From Bacteroidales bacterium (GTDB lineage: Bacteria; Bacteroidota; Bacteroidia; Bacteroidales; Muribaculaceae), in contig SFOH01000007.1 of NCBI GenBank assembly GCA_004552485.1, forward strand, positions 1 through 49,396: DNA of 49,396 nt, given 5' to 3'. The position numbers and the translations under genes are program-made. Below the pieces are notes generated by a model. That model made no database searches. It was not told where the DNA came from and saw nothing but the letters and a program-made list of their open reading frames with translations. This document shows, in pieces, positions 37,599 to 46,102 of this stretch; the stretch's first letter is position 1; each line of letters opens with the position of its first letter.

Positions 37599-37629
37599 CA
37601 AAGGTAATGCCTTTTTCGCAAATTTCAAA
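37599..37629 (-). promoter_or_regulatory. Promoter of the candidate small RNA
   Basis: On the minus strand TTTG (37629-37626), exactly 19 nt, TACCTTTG (37606-37599). A full consensus promoter pointing at a stretch with no protein gene. Confidence 0.75.
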
Positions 37630-37723
37630 ATATTGCGACTGTTTTTTCGGGGGTTTCGGGACTTTTTGCGCGGGAGGGCGAAAGAAAAGGGAACGGAGGG
37701 GGCTGTTTCTCAGGATTTTTTCG

Positions 37724-37731
37724 TACCTTTG
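37724..37731 (+). promoter_or_regulatory. Probable -7 element of the MBOAT operon
   Basis: TACCTTTG fits TAnnTTTG and lies 91 nt before the MBOAT start. The -33 box is not clear (TTTC at 37706-37709). Confidence 0.5.
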
Positions 37732-37822
37732 CACCCCGTTGACGCACATCGCGCGCGGGCGCGCACACTAACACCGCCTTGATTCACCGCGCTGTCCGCG
37801 CCGTATAACAATCAATCTTCCA

Positions 37823-39271
37823 ATGGTATTTTCCGACCTACTCTTTATTTTCGTTTTCCTGCCGCTGTTCGCGCTCTGCTACGGCGGCGCCACCGGCGTG
37901 GACCGTCTGCGCCGCCACAGCTCAGCCGAGCTCTCCCGACCCATGCTCTGGCGCAACATCGTGATGGTGCTCTTCTCGCTGCTGTTCTACTCATGGGGCG
38001 AGCCCGTCTACATCCTGCTCATGCTCCTCGCCGTCGCCGTCAACTATGCCTGCGGCCTGGGCATCGCCGCCTCGCGCCACAAAAAGCTGTGGCTCGTGCT
38101 CGGTGTCGCCGCCGACCTGGCCATCCTCGGCACGTTCAAATACCTGGGCTTCTTCGCCGGAGCCATCGCCGAATTCGGCGTGCCCGTCGACGTGCCCGAG
38201 ATTGCGCTCCCCATCGGCATCAGCTTCTACATCTTCCAGAGCATCAGCTATCTGGTCGACGTCTACCGCGGCCAAAGCCCCGTCCAGCGCAACTTCCTCG
38301 ACCTGCTGCTCTACATCGCCATGTTCCCGCAGCTCATCGCCGGCCCCATCGTGCGCTATGACACCGTCGCCCGCGAAATCAACCACCGCACCGTCGCTGC
38401 CCGCGACGTGGCCCAGGGCTCCTACCGCTTCTTCATCGGCCTGGCCAAGAAGGTGGTCTTCGCCAACATCCTCGGCGAGGTGGCCACACAGCTCATGGGC
38501 GGCGACCTCTCCGGCCTCTCCACCGCCGGCGCATGGGTCGGAATCCTGGCCTTCGCCCTTCAGATCTACTTCGACTTCTCCGGCTATTCCGATATGGCCA
38601 TCGGCCTGGGACGATGCGTGGGCTTCCACTTCCCCGAGAACTTCGACCATCCCTACACCTGCACCTCCATGACCGACTTCTGGCGCAAGTGGCACATGAG
38701 CCTCGGCTCGTTCTTCCGCGACTACGTCTACATCCCCATGGGCGGCAACCGCCGCCACCAGGCACTGAACATCATGGTCGTGTGGTTCCTGACCGGCATG
38801 TGGCACGGCGCCAGCTGGAACTTCATCATCTGGGGCCTCTACTTCGGCCTCATCATCATGATCGAGAAGTACACGCTCCTGCGCTGGCGCATCCCCCGTC
38901 CGCTGCTCCACCTCTACAGCATCTTCCTGCTCCTCATCGGCTGGGGCATCTTCTACTTCGACGACATGGGCCGTATGCAGCAGTTCTTCACCGCCCTCTT
39001 CGGCATGAGCGGCGCGCAGGGCTTCCCCCTCGACGTGCAGACGCTCATCACCGACAACTTCTGGATCTGGGTCGGCGCCCTGATGCTCTGCCTGCCCCTG
39101 CGCCGCAAGGTCGCCGATGCCGCCGAACGCATGGTGGCCGCGCGCCAGAGCCACGCCGGAGCCTATCTCCTCCAGTTCTCACGCGCCATCATCGCCCTGG
39201 CCATCCTCATCATAAGCGTGGCCCTGCTCGTCGGCGCCACCAACAACGCTTTCATCTACACCCGTTTCTGA
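37823..39271 (+). CDS. MBOAT-family O-acyltransferase (AlgI-like)
   Basis: A polytopic inner-membrane protein, 482 residues, of the MBOAT family that passes acyl groups across the membrane to polysaccharides or cell-wall polymers (as AlgI does for alginate and DltB for teichoic acid). About 10-12 membrane spans. The conserved region includes FRDYVYIPMGGNRR and the invariant His328 in GMWHGASWNFIIWG. It is followed by two DHHW-type proteins that in AlgI systems (AlgJ, AlgX) carry out the acyl transfer outside. So an exported-glycan O-acetylation system is inferred, with an unknown target. Confidence 0.9.
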   Translation: MVFSDLLFIFVFLPLFALCYGGATGVDRLRRHSSAELSRPMLWRNIVMVLFSLLFYSWGEPVYILLMLLAVAVNYACGLGIAASRHKKLWLVLGVAADLAILGTFKYLGFFAGAIAEFGVPVDVPEIALPIGISFYIFQSISYLVDVYRGQSPVQRNFLDLLLYIAMFPQLIAGPIVRYDTVAREINHRTVAARDVAQGSYRFFIGLAKKVVFANILGEVATQLMGGDLSGLSTAGAWVGILAFALQIYFDFSGYSDMAIGLGRCVGFHFPENFDHPYTCTSMTDFWRKWHMSLGSFFRDYVYIPMGGNRRHQALNIMVVWFLTGMWHGASWNFIIWGLYFGLIIMIEKYTLLRWRIPRPLLHLYSIFLLLIGWGIFYFDDMGRMQQFFTALFGMSGAQGFPLDVQTLITDNFWIWVGALMLCLPLRRKVADAAERMVAARQSHAGAYLLQFSRAIIALAILIISVALLVGATNNAFIYTRF

Positions 39272-39289
39272 CATCATAAAACTCACCTC

Positions 39290-40369
39290 ATGATAAAAAG
39301 ACTTCTCACGGCAGCACTGACTGTCATCATGCTCGGCGGCGCCACGGCCATGGCCGGCTCCGCCCCCCGCAAAACCCGCGCCGGCGGCGCCTCTTCCGCC
39401 GTCACCACCGTATGCACCGGCCCCAACGGCGAATGGATCAAACGCGGCAAGAGCGGCATCATCGTCGCCCGCGACTCGGCCGGCGTGGTTCGCGCCATGT
39501 CTCCCGCCGCCGGCTCCGAAGCCATGGGCCGCAAATATGCCGACGCCCTGAAGCTCTACGCCGACTCGCTCAAGGCCGACGGCGTGCGCGTCTACTCGCT
39601 CCTGGCCCCCTCGCAGGGCAACTACTACATGCCCGACACCATCGGTTGCCGCGGCAACGAGCAGCGCATCATCCTCGGCACAGCCCGTATGCTCCGTCCC
39701 GACGTCACCCCCGTGCTCGTCGACAGCATCTTCTCCCGCCACCTCGACGAGGAGATATACAGCCGCACCGACCACCACTGGGCTCCCCTCGGCGCCTACT
39801 ATGCCGGCGAGGCCCTCGCCCGTGCCGCCGGCGTCCCCTTCCGTCCCCTCTCGGCCTACACCACCGACACCATCCCCGACTACGTGGGAACGATGCGCAT
39901 GTTCTCCGGCATCAACGAGCTGGCCAACTACCCCGAGAACTTCGTCTTCTACCGGCCGCCGGAGGGCTATAAGAGCGAGTTCACCGTCTACAAGGTCGCC
40001 AACAACAAGTTCGTCAGCGAGGCCGAGCCCCGCGAGGAGGAGTTCTTCAAGGAGGTCAAGGTTCCCGGCGCCGCCTACATCGCCTTCATGGGCGGCGACT
40101 ACCGCGCTGCGAAAATCACCGACACGGGCGGTCCCAAGGGTCGCAAGCTGCTGATTGTCAAGGACTCGTACGGCAACGCCATGGTGCCCACGCTCTTCGG
40201 CTCGTTCGAGGAGGTGCACGTGGCCGACTTCCGCTACTTCCCCCACAACCTGCTCGAGTACGTGCGCCGCAACGGCATCACCGACCTCGTGTTTGTCAAC
40301 GCCCTGTCCATCGGCATCTCCCCCAACGCCGCCAAGCGCTTCCTCAAGATGCTCTACGAGCAGAAATAA
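39290..40369 (+). CDS. DHHW-family protein (AlgX/AlgJ-like SGNH acyltransferase), 359 residues
   Basis: A signal peptide or anchor (about 1-23) is followed by an extracytoplasmic SGNH-like fold. The name-giving motif DHHW is at residues 161-164 in TDHHWAPLG, and the later KDSYGNA puts the likely nucleophile at Ser293. The Ser with Asp161 and His163 would form the catalytic triad in AlgJ/AlgX-type enzymes. It lies 18 nt after the MBOAT gene and shares segments with the next protein (DHHWAPLGA.YA, KLLIVKDSYGN), so the two are paralogues. Confidence 0.85.
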   Translation: MIKRLLTAALTVIMLGGATAMAGSAPRKTRAGGASSAVTTVCTGPNGEWIKRGKSGIIVARDSAGVVRAMSPAAGSEAMGRKYADALKLYADSLKADGVRVYSLLAPSQGNYYMPDTIGCRGNEQRIILGTARMLRPDVTPVLVDSIFSRHLDEEIYSRTDHHWAPLGAYYAGEALARAAGVPFRPLSAYTTDTIPDYVGTMRMFSGINELANYPENFVFYRPPEGYKSEFTVYKVANNKFVSEAEPREEEFFKEVKVPGAAYIAFMGGDYRAAKITDTGGPKGRKLLIVKDSYGNAMVPTLFGSFEEVHVADFRYFPHNLLEYVRRNGITDLVFVNALSIGISPNAAKRFLKMLYEQK

Positions 40370-40433
40370 ACCCCTGACGCTCAGGCTATAAGCCGCCCGC
40401 CATCCCCAACATTAACACAACCCCGTTTCATAA

Positions 40434-42050
40434 ATGAACACAGAGACAACAGACCCGACCCCGGAGGAAACGCCCGCCGCCGCGGAGGCCGCCGCAGCTC
40501 CCGTGCGCGATGTCACCGCCGCCGTCGGCCCCCACGCCCTCTTCCTGGTGATTGCCACGATAGGCTTTGCCGCCCTCGCCGCCGTTTTCCTCTTCCTGCC
40601 CCGCTCGACCTATTCCGAGCTCGAGAAGCGCGACCTGGCGCAGTTCCCGCCCATCGAGACCTTCGGCGACGACCCCGCCGCATACACCGCCGCCGTCTCC
40701 GGATGGTTCAGCGACAGCGAGCCCTTCCGCGACGACTTCATGAGCCTGAGCATGAACTTCCGCAACCTCGTGCAGATGCAGCTGCCCATGGGCGACGAAG
40801 AAGAGGCCGTCACCTTCCGTCCCGCCACCACCGCCCCCGCCGACGCCCGGGCCGACGGCATCCCCGGCGGCGCCGACCCCAACCTCGAGGCCGACAACCC
40901 TCTCGCCAACGAGAACGCCAAGGTCGCCAACGCCGGCATCATCATCGTGGGCACCGGCCCCAACGTGCGCGCCCTCATGGGCTTCCGCGCCGAACCCGGC
41001 GCCACGCGCCCCTACGTGAACCTGCTCAACGACCTGGCCGAGGCGATGCCCTCCGTGCAGGTCTATTCGATGGCAGTTCCCCTCGCCACAGAGTTTTACG
41101 TGCCCGACAAGGCGCGCTCCGTCACACGTCCCGAGAAGCCGTGCCTCGACTATATCCGCAACAACGTCAGCTCCAAGGTGAAGTTCGTCGACGTCTACGC
41201 CGCCCTCGCGCCCCATGTCTCCGAAGACATCTACCTGCGCACCGACCACCACTGGGCTCCCCTCGGCGCCTTCTACGCCGCCCGCGAGCTGGCACACACC
41301 GCCGGCGTCCCCTTCCGCGAGCTCACCGACTACGACAAGCACGTCATCCGCGGATACGTCGGCTCGATGTACGGCTACTCCAAGGACATCGCCGTCAAAA
41401 ACGCCCCCGAGGATTTCTACTACTGGACCCCGCGCGGCGTCGACGCTAAGACCACCTACGTCACCTACCGCACCAACAAAGACTATCAGATTGTCTCTGA
41501 GTCAGCGCCTTACGCCGGACAGTTCTTCCACAAGTTCGGCGACGGCAGCGGCAACGCCTACCTCACGTTCATGGGCGGCGACCAGCACCTGGTCAAAGTT
41601 GTCACCGGCGTCCCCGGCTCACGCAAGCTGCTGATTGTCAAAGATTCATACGGCAACCCCATCCCCTCGTTCCTCTTCTACTCCTTCTCAGAGATTCACG
41701 TTGTCGACTTCCGCTACTTCAAGAAGAACCTCAAGGACTACGTTGCCGCCAACCACATCACCGACCTCACCGTCGCCTTCAACATCTTCAGCGCGTCGAG
41801 CGCGTCGGCCACCGGCAAAGTTCGCGCCTTCATGTCGCAGCACGGCGGCGTGACTGCCCCTCCCGCCAAGGCCGCCGAGAAAAAATCGGATAGCACGGCC
41901 GAGAAGAAAACCGAGAAAAAGGCAGAGCCGAAAGCCGAGCCCAAGTCCGAGAAAAAGCCTCAGAAGCCCGCCGAACCCGCTCCCTCAGCCGAGCCTGTTC
42001 CGGCGCCTGAGCCTGCTCCCGCGCCCGCAGAGCCGGCCACGGCGGAGTGA
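40434..42050 (+). CDS. DHHW-family protein with membrane anchor and Lys/Glu/Pro/Ala tail, 538 residues
   Basis: The N-terminus is acidic and Ala-rich (about 1-32), then one membrane helix (about 35-62), with the catalytic domain outside the membrane. DHHW is at residues 271-274 and KDSYGNP follows near 400. A spacer rich in Ala/Asp/Asn occurs around 140-170. The last ~65 residues are a repetitive Lys/Glu/Pro/Ala tail (EKKTEKKAEPKAEPK type, then PAPEPAPAP) that could reach through peptidoglycan or bind a polymer. A second transferase for the MBOAT system is the likely role. Confidence 0.85.
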   Translation: MNTETTDPTPEETPAAAEAAAAPVRDVTAAVGPHALFLVIATIGFAALAAVFLFLPRSTYSELEKRDLAQFPPIETFGDDPAAYTAAVSGWFSDSEPFRDDFMSLSMNFRNLVQMQLPMGDEEEAVTFRPATTAPADARADGIPGGADPNLEADNPLANENAKVANAGIIIVGTGPNVRALMGFRAEPGATRPYVNLLNDLAEAMPSVQVYSMAVPLATEFYVPDKARSVTRPEKPCLDYIRNNVSSKVKFVDVYAALAPHVSEDIYLRTDHHWAPLGAFYAARELAHTAGVPFRELTDYDKHVIRGYVGSMYGYSKDIAVKNAPEDFYYWTPRGVDAKTTYVTYRTNKDYQIVSESAPYAGQFFHKFGDGSGNAYLTFMGGDQHLVKVVTGVPGSRKLLIVKDSYGNPIPSFLFYSFSEIHVVDFRYFKKNLKDYVAANHITDLTVAFNIFSASSASATGKVRAFMSQHGGVTAPPAKAAEKKSDSTAEKKTEKKAEPKAEPKSEKKPQKPAEPAPSAEPVPAPEPAPAPAEPATAE

Positions 42051-42269
42051 GTCCCGTTCCGTTAAAATCTTAAGGGAAGAGAGGGGAAAAGACGACAGAT
42101 TGACGTTTTTTAACCTAAAAGATGCAAAAACAGGCGCCCCGCAGCCCCTTTTGCCTCTTTACTTTTCCCGTTTTCACGTGTCATATTGCTGTGTGCCTGC
42201 CGAAAGGCCCGCGCACAGCAATCAACTTCCCCTCTCTATAACCCAATAAATTGTATCATTTCTAACACG

Positions 42270-45086
42270 ATGTTACCAACGCAGAAGCTGCGACATCTCC
42301 TCACCGCTCTCCTCCTCGCTGTTGCCGCGACGGCAGCGGCCTACACCGTCAGCGGCACCGTCACGGACAGCGACGGCGAACCACTCATCGGCGCCTCGGC
42401 GCGCCTCTTCGCCCCGCGCGACACCACCCGCGTTCTCAAAACCGCCGTCGCCGACGAAAACGGCCGATTCACGTTCAACAACGTCAGCAACGGCACCTAC
42501 GTCCTCGACCTCACTTATGTGGGCTACGAGGCCGCCAAGAAGCGCATCAACGTCCGCGGCGCCAACCTCACCGTCCCCAAAACCGTGCTCGCCTCCGGCG
42601 CCATCGCGCTCCGCGAGGCCGTCGTCACCGGCATCCGCACCCCGGTCAAGGTCATGGAAGACACCGTCGAATTCAACGCCGACACCTACAAGACCCAGCC
42701 CAACGCCGTCGTCGAAGACCTGCTCAAACGTCTCCCGGGCGTCGAAGTCGGCACCGACGGCTCCATCACCGCCAACGGCAAGACGGTCACAAAAATCCTC
42801 GTCGACGGCAAGGAGTTCTTCGCCGACGACCCCAAGGTCGCTTCCAAGAACCTGCCCGTGAACATGGTGGACAAACTCCAGGTCGTCGACCGCAAGTCTG
42901 ACCTGGCGCGCCTCACCGGCGTCGACGACGGCGAGGAAGAGACCGTCATCAACCTCACGGTCAAGAAAGGCATGAAGAACGGATGGTTCGGCAACGCCGA
43001 AGCCGGCGTGGGCACCGATTCGCGCTACAAGGGCTCGTTCACCGTCAACCGCTTCTGGAACGACAACCAGATCACCGTCCTCGGCGGCCTCAACAACATC
43101 AACGAGCCGGGCTTCACCGACGGCGCTTCGGGCCGCTTCCGCCGTTTCGGAGGCGACAACGGCATCACCCTCTCCAAAGCCCTCGGCCTCAACTTCAATG
43201 TCGGCAACAAAGAGATCTTCCGCGTGGGCGGCAACGTCATGTATTCCCACACCTCCGCGCGCACCATCTCCAGCCAGGAGCGACAGTATGTAATCCCCGA
43301 CAACGAGAGCTTCCTCTCCTCCTCAAAATACGCCCACGACAAGGGCCACAACTTCCGCGCCGACTTCCGCATCCAGTGGAATCCCGACTCGTTCAACACC
43401 TTCGAGTTCCGTCCGCGCATGATGTACAACCAGAACGACTCGCGCAGCATCGACTCGTCGCTCAACCAGAGCGCCCTCCGCGAGGACATCACCCGCTCGC
43501 TCAACCGCCAGACCTCCGACGGCAAGAGCTGGGAATTCGGCGCCGAACTCATCTACAACCACAAGTTCCGCAGCCGTCCCGGCCGCTCCTTCTCCGTGCA
43601 GGCGCGCTTCCAGAGCTCTAACGTCCGCACCCACGAGAGCACCTACTCCTGGAACAAATTCTTCCTCTACAACGACTCCATCGACCTCTACGACCAGTAT
43701 GCCGACGACCACACCTGGAGCAACACCGTCAACGGCCGACTCTCCTGGACCGAGCCCCTCGGCGACGTCAAGAAAGGCAACTTCCTGACCATCGCATACA
43801 GCGTGCGCTACCGCTGGAACAACGCCGACAAGATGGTCTACGACCACCCCGTCTCCTTCCCCGACGGATGGCTCGGCGACCCCGTCATCTCCGACGAGCT
43901 CAGCCTCCGCGAGGACCTCTCCAACCGCTTCCGCAACGACTACATGAACCAGGACATCCGCCTCGGCTACAAGCACGTCGACAAGAAGAACAACCTCGAC
44001 GTGGGCCTCTCGCTCGTGCCGCAGTCCTCAAAGAGCATCGACCTCATCAACCACGACCGCGACATCACCCGCCACGTCCTCAACTTCGCCCCCTACCTGC
44101 GCTTCCGCCGCAAGTTCACCAAGACGCGCTCGCTCACGCTCAACTACCGCGGCCGCTCGTCGCAGCCCTCGATGACCCAGCTGCAGCCCGTCGCCGACTA
44201 CTCCGACCCCATGCGCATCGTCATCGGTAATCCCGCCCTCGACCCCACATTCACCCACAACATCCGCCTGCGCCTGCAGAACTTCAACCAGCAGTCCCAG
44301 CGCTCGCTCATGGTGATGGCCGACGCCCAGATTGCCCAGAACTCCATCGTCTCGCGCACCAGCTTCGACTCCTCCACCGGCGGCCAGACCACCACCTACG
44401 AGAACGTCAACGGCGTGTGGAACGTGATGGGCATGACCATGTACTCCATGCCGCTGCGCAACAAATCGTGGGTCTTCAACGCCCACGCCTTCGGCCGCTA
44501 CAGCCACGACGTCGGCTTCATGAACGGCGCCCGCAACCTCTCGCAGAGCCTCAACCTCAACGTGATGCCCTCGATAGCATGGCGCCCGGCCCACCTCGAG
44601 CTGGAGGTGCGCCCCCGCTACGGGCTGCAAACCTCGCGCAACAGCGTCAGCACCCAGGGCAACCAGACCGTCCACTCCTACGGCGGAATGTTCAACGGCA
44701 CATTCTACACCGACTTCGGCCTCACTCTCTCCACCGACCTCAACTACACGCGCACCAGCGGCCGCGCTGCCGGTTACAATACCAACAGCTGCCTCTGGAA
44801 CGCAACGCTCTCCTACTCGATGCTGCGCGACCAGAGCCTCACCCTCTCGCTCCACGCCTACGACCTGCTCCAGCAGAAGGACAACACGCGCCGCACCATC
44901 AACGCCCAGTACATCGACGACACAATGTACAACTCGCTCACGCGCTACTTCATGGTGTCCGTTTCCTGGAAGTTCAACACCTTCGGCAAGGGCAACGAGC
45001 CGGAGTCGCGCAACGACTGGCGCCGCGGCCCCCACGGCCCCGGCGGTCCTCCTCCCGGCATGGGCGGCCGCCGCCGCCGCATGTAA
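42270..45086 (+). CDS. Large outer-membrane beta-barrel protein (TonB-dependent-receptor type)
   Basis: 938 residues. A signal peptide (MLPTQKLRHLLTALLLAVAATAAA), a carboxypeptidase-regulatory-like domain (about 26-110: VSGTVTDSDGEPLIGASARL), a plug-like domain (about 115-240: VVEDLLKRLPGVEVGTDGSI, then KILVDGKEFFADDPKVASKN) and a long barrel. After the last strand it has a hydrophilic Gly/Pro/Arg-rich tail (GPGGPPPGMGGRRRRM). No SusD-type partner follows. Without an N-terminal STN domain or adjacent regulator it differs from the receptor at 24.2 kb. Substrate unknown. The ATG at 42270 is chosen by the signal peptide. Upstream, 42051-42269 is AT-richer, with no clear promoter found. Confidence 0.85.
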   Translation: MLPTQKLRHLLTALLLAVAATAAAYTVSGTVTDSDGEPLIGASARLFAPRDTTRVLKTAVADENGRFTFNNVSNGTYVLDLTYVGYEAAKKRINVRGANLTVPKTVLASGAIALREAVVTGIRTPVKVMEDTVEFNADTYKTQPNAVVEDLLKRLPGVEVGTDGSITANGKTVTKILVDGKEFFADDPKVASKNLPVNMVDKLQVVDRKSDLARLTGVDDGEEETVINLTVKKGMKNGWFGNAEAGVGTDSRYKGSFTVNRFWNDNQITVLGGLNNINEPGFTDGASGRFRRFGGDNGITLSKALGLNFNVGNKEIFRVGGNVMYSHTSARTISSQERQYVIPDNESFLSSSKYAHDKGHNFRADFRIQWNPDSFNTFEFRPRMMYNQNDSRSIDSSLNQSALREDITRSLNRQTSDGKSWEFGAELIYNHKFRSRPGRSFSVQARFQSSNVRTHESTYSWNKFFLYNDSIDLYDQYADDHTWSNTVNGRLSWTEPLGDVKKGNFLTIAYSVRYRWNNADKMVYDHPVSFPDGWLGDPVISDELSLREDLSNRFRNDYMNQDIRLGYKHVDKKNNLDVGLSLVPQSSKSIDLINHDRDITRHVLNFAPYLRFRRKFTKTRSLTLNYRGRSSQPSMTQLQPVADYSDPMRIVIGNPALDPTFTHNIRLRLQNFNQQSQRSLMVMADAQIAQNSIVSRTSFDSSTGGQTTTYENVNGVWNVMGMTMYSMPLRNKSWVFNAHAFGRYSHDVGFMNGARNLSQSLNLNVMPSIAWRPAHLELEVRPRYGLQTSRNSVSTQGNQTVHSYGGMFNGTFYTDFGLTLSTDLNYTRTSGRAAGYNTNSCLWNATLSYSMLRDQSLTLSLHAYDLLQQKDNTRRTINAQYIDDTMYNSLTRYFMVSVSWKFNTFGKGNEPESRNDWRRGPHGPGGPPPGMGGRRRRM

Positions 45087-45107
45087 TCACCTCCCGCGCA
45101 CATAAAA

Positions 45108-45162
45108 AACCGCACGCGGCGTTTCCGGGATCGGCTTCCGGCGATGTCGCGTGCGTTTTTTT
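45108..45162. terminator. Bidirectional terminator between the barrel gene and the virion-type block
   Basis: CGCACGCG (45111-45118) pairs with CGCGTGCG (45148-45155), with an inner GC-rich hairpin. It is followed by seven T on the plus strand and preceded by an A-run that gives U on the minus strand. It ends 13 nt from the stop of the last virion-type gene. Confidence 0.85.
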
Positions 45163-45174
45163 ATGCACGTTTTG

Positions 45175-45621
45175 TCAGTACCAGCGGGGGGTGCGGGGCG
45201 GGATGGGCGCGAGGGTGAGGGCGTGGATGGCCTCGGTGTAGGAGACGGCGGTGGAGAGGGCGTCGACGGCGGCACGACCGTCGAGGGCGAGCAGGTAGAG
45301 GTGCATCACTCGCCATGCCAGCGCGGCCACGACGGTGGGCGCTTTCAGGTCGGCGAGGCGCCGGTCAACGGTGAAGACGACGGCGGGCGAGTCCTCCGCG
45401 TCGGTGTCGGCGTTGATTGTCGGGACGCCGGGGTCGGTGAGAGTGAGGCCGGGGCAGCGGTAGCTCAGCCATGAGGCGGCCTGCGGGATGAGCTGCCACA
45501 GGGCGAGGGTGAGGTCGGCGTCGAGCACGCGCAGCTGCTCGGCTTTCTCGGAAGAGAGGGACGCGCGAAGGGCGTCCGTGGCCATGATAAGGTTGGTGAT
45601 TTCGGGATAAGTGATTGTCAT
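45175..45621 (-). CDS. Unknown protein, last gene of the virion-type block
   Basis: 148 residues, soluble, mainly helical, no motif I recognise. It opens MTITYPEITNLIMATDALRA and ends with Pro/Arg (PIPPRTPRWY). It has many Leu/Ala helices with a central acidic stretch (NADTDAEDSP). It lies 33 nt after the 135-residue gene and directly before a terminator. Position after a portal-like gene suggests a head or connector component, but nothing in the sequence proves it. Confidence 0.7.
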   Translation of the reverse strand: MTITYPEITNLIMATDALRASLSSEKAEQLRVLDADLTLALWQLIPQAASWLSYRCPGLTLTDPGVPTINADTDAEDSPAVVFTVDRRLADLKAPTVVAALAWRVMHLYLLALDGRAAVDALSTAVSYTEAIHALTLAPIPPRTPRWY

Positions 45622-45654
45622 AATCGTTTGGAAGATAAAGGCTTAACAGTTGGG

Positions 45655-46062
45655 TCAGAAATTGAATTGGCGGGGCGTGACCAGCTCGCGGGCGAGAATC
45701 TGTTTGGCGGAGCTCGGCGTGATGTAGAAGCGCGGGGCACCGCCCTCGGCCATGACCATGGTGACGGCCATGGCCAGCGACAGGTTTGCGTGGTTCTGCC
45801 TGAGCTTCACTACGCGCTCGGCCACGTCCATAAGCCGCTGACGCGACAGCGTGGTCGGCTTCACGGCGCCGCTGCTGCCGAGGATGTGGCAGACGCCGTT
45901 GTAGAGCGGGGTGAAGGAGATGAAGTAGGAGGGCGCGGGACGGTCGACAACGGCCTCGGCGGTCTCCGTGATGGTGGGCGTGCGGCCCTTAAGGCGCTCG
46001 CCCTCAATGTATTCGCGCGCGGCGCGCACGAGGGCGCGGTTGCGCATTGCAGTGTGATTCAT
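45655..46062 (-). CDS. Unknown protein of the virion-type block
   Basis: 135 residues, basic, no signal peptide. The start region (MNHTAMRNRALVRAAREYIEGE) and middle (LSRQRLMDVAERVVKLRQN) look like DNA- or protein-binding helices; residues 30-60 contain short beta-like segments. No family recognised. It sits between the portal-like gene (40 nt) and the last gene (33 nt) on the same strand. Confidence 0.7.
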   Translation of the reverse strand: MNHTAMRNRALVRAAREYIEGERLKGRTPTITETAEAVVDRPAPSYFISFTPLYNGVCHILGSSGAVKPTTLSRQRLMDVAERVVKLRQNHANLSLAMAVTMVMAEGGAPRFYITPSSAKQILARELVTPRQFNF

Positions 46063-46102
46063 AGTGATGTGTGTTTTTTTGGGGGGTGAAATGGCCGGGG
46101 AA

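Noticed and set aside
37991..39154. Minus-strand open frame of about 387 codons opposite the MBOAT gene
   Set aside because: Composition is that of an antisense shadow and no motif is present.
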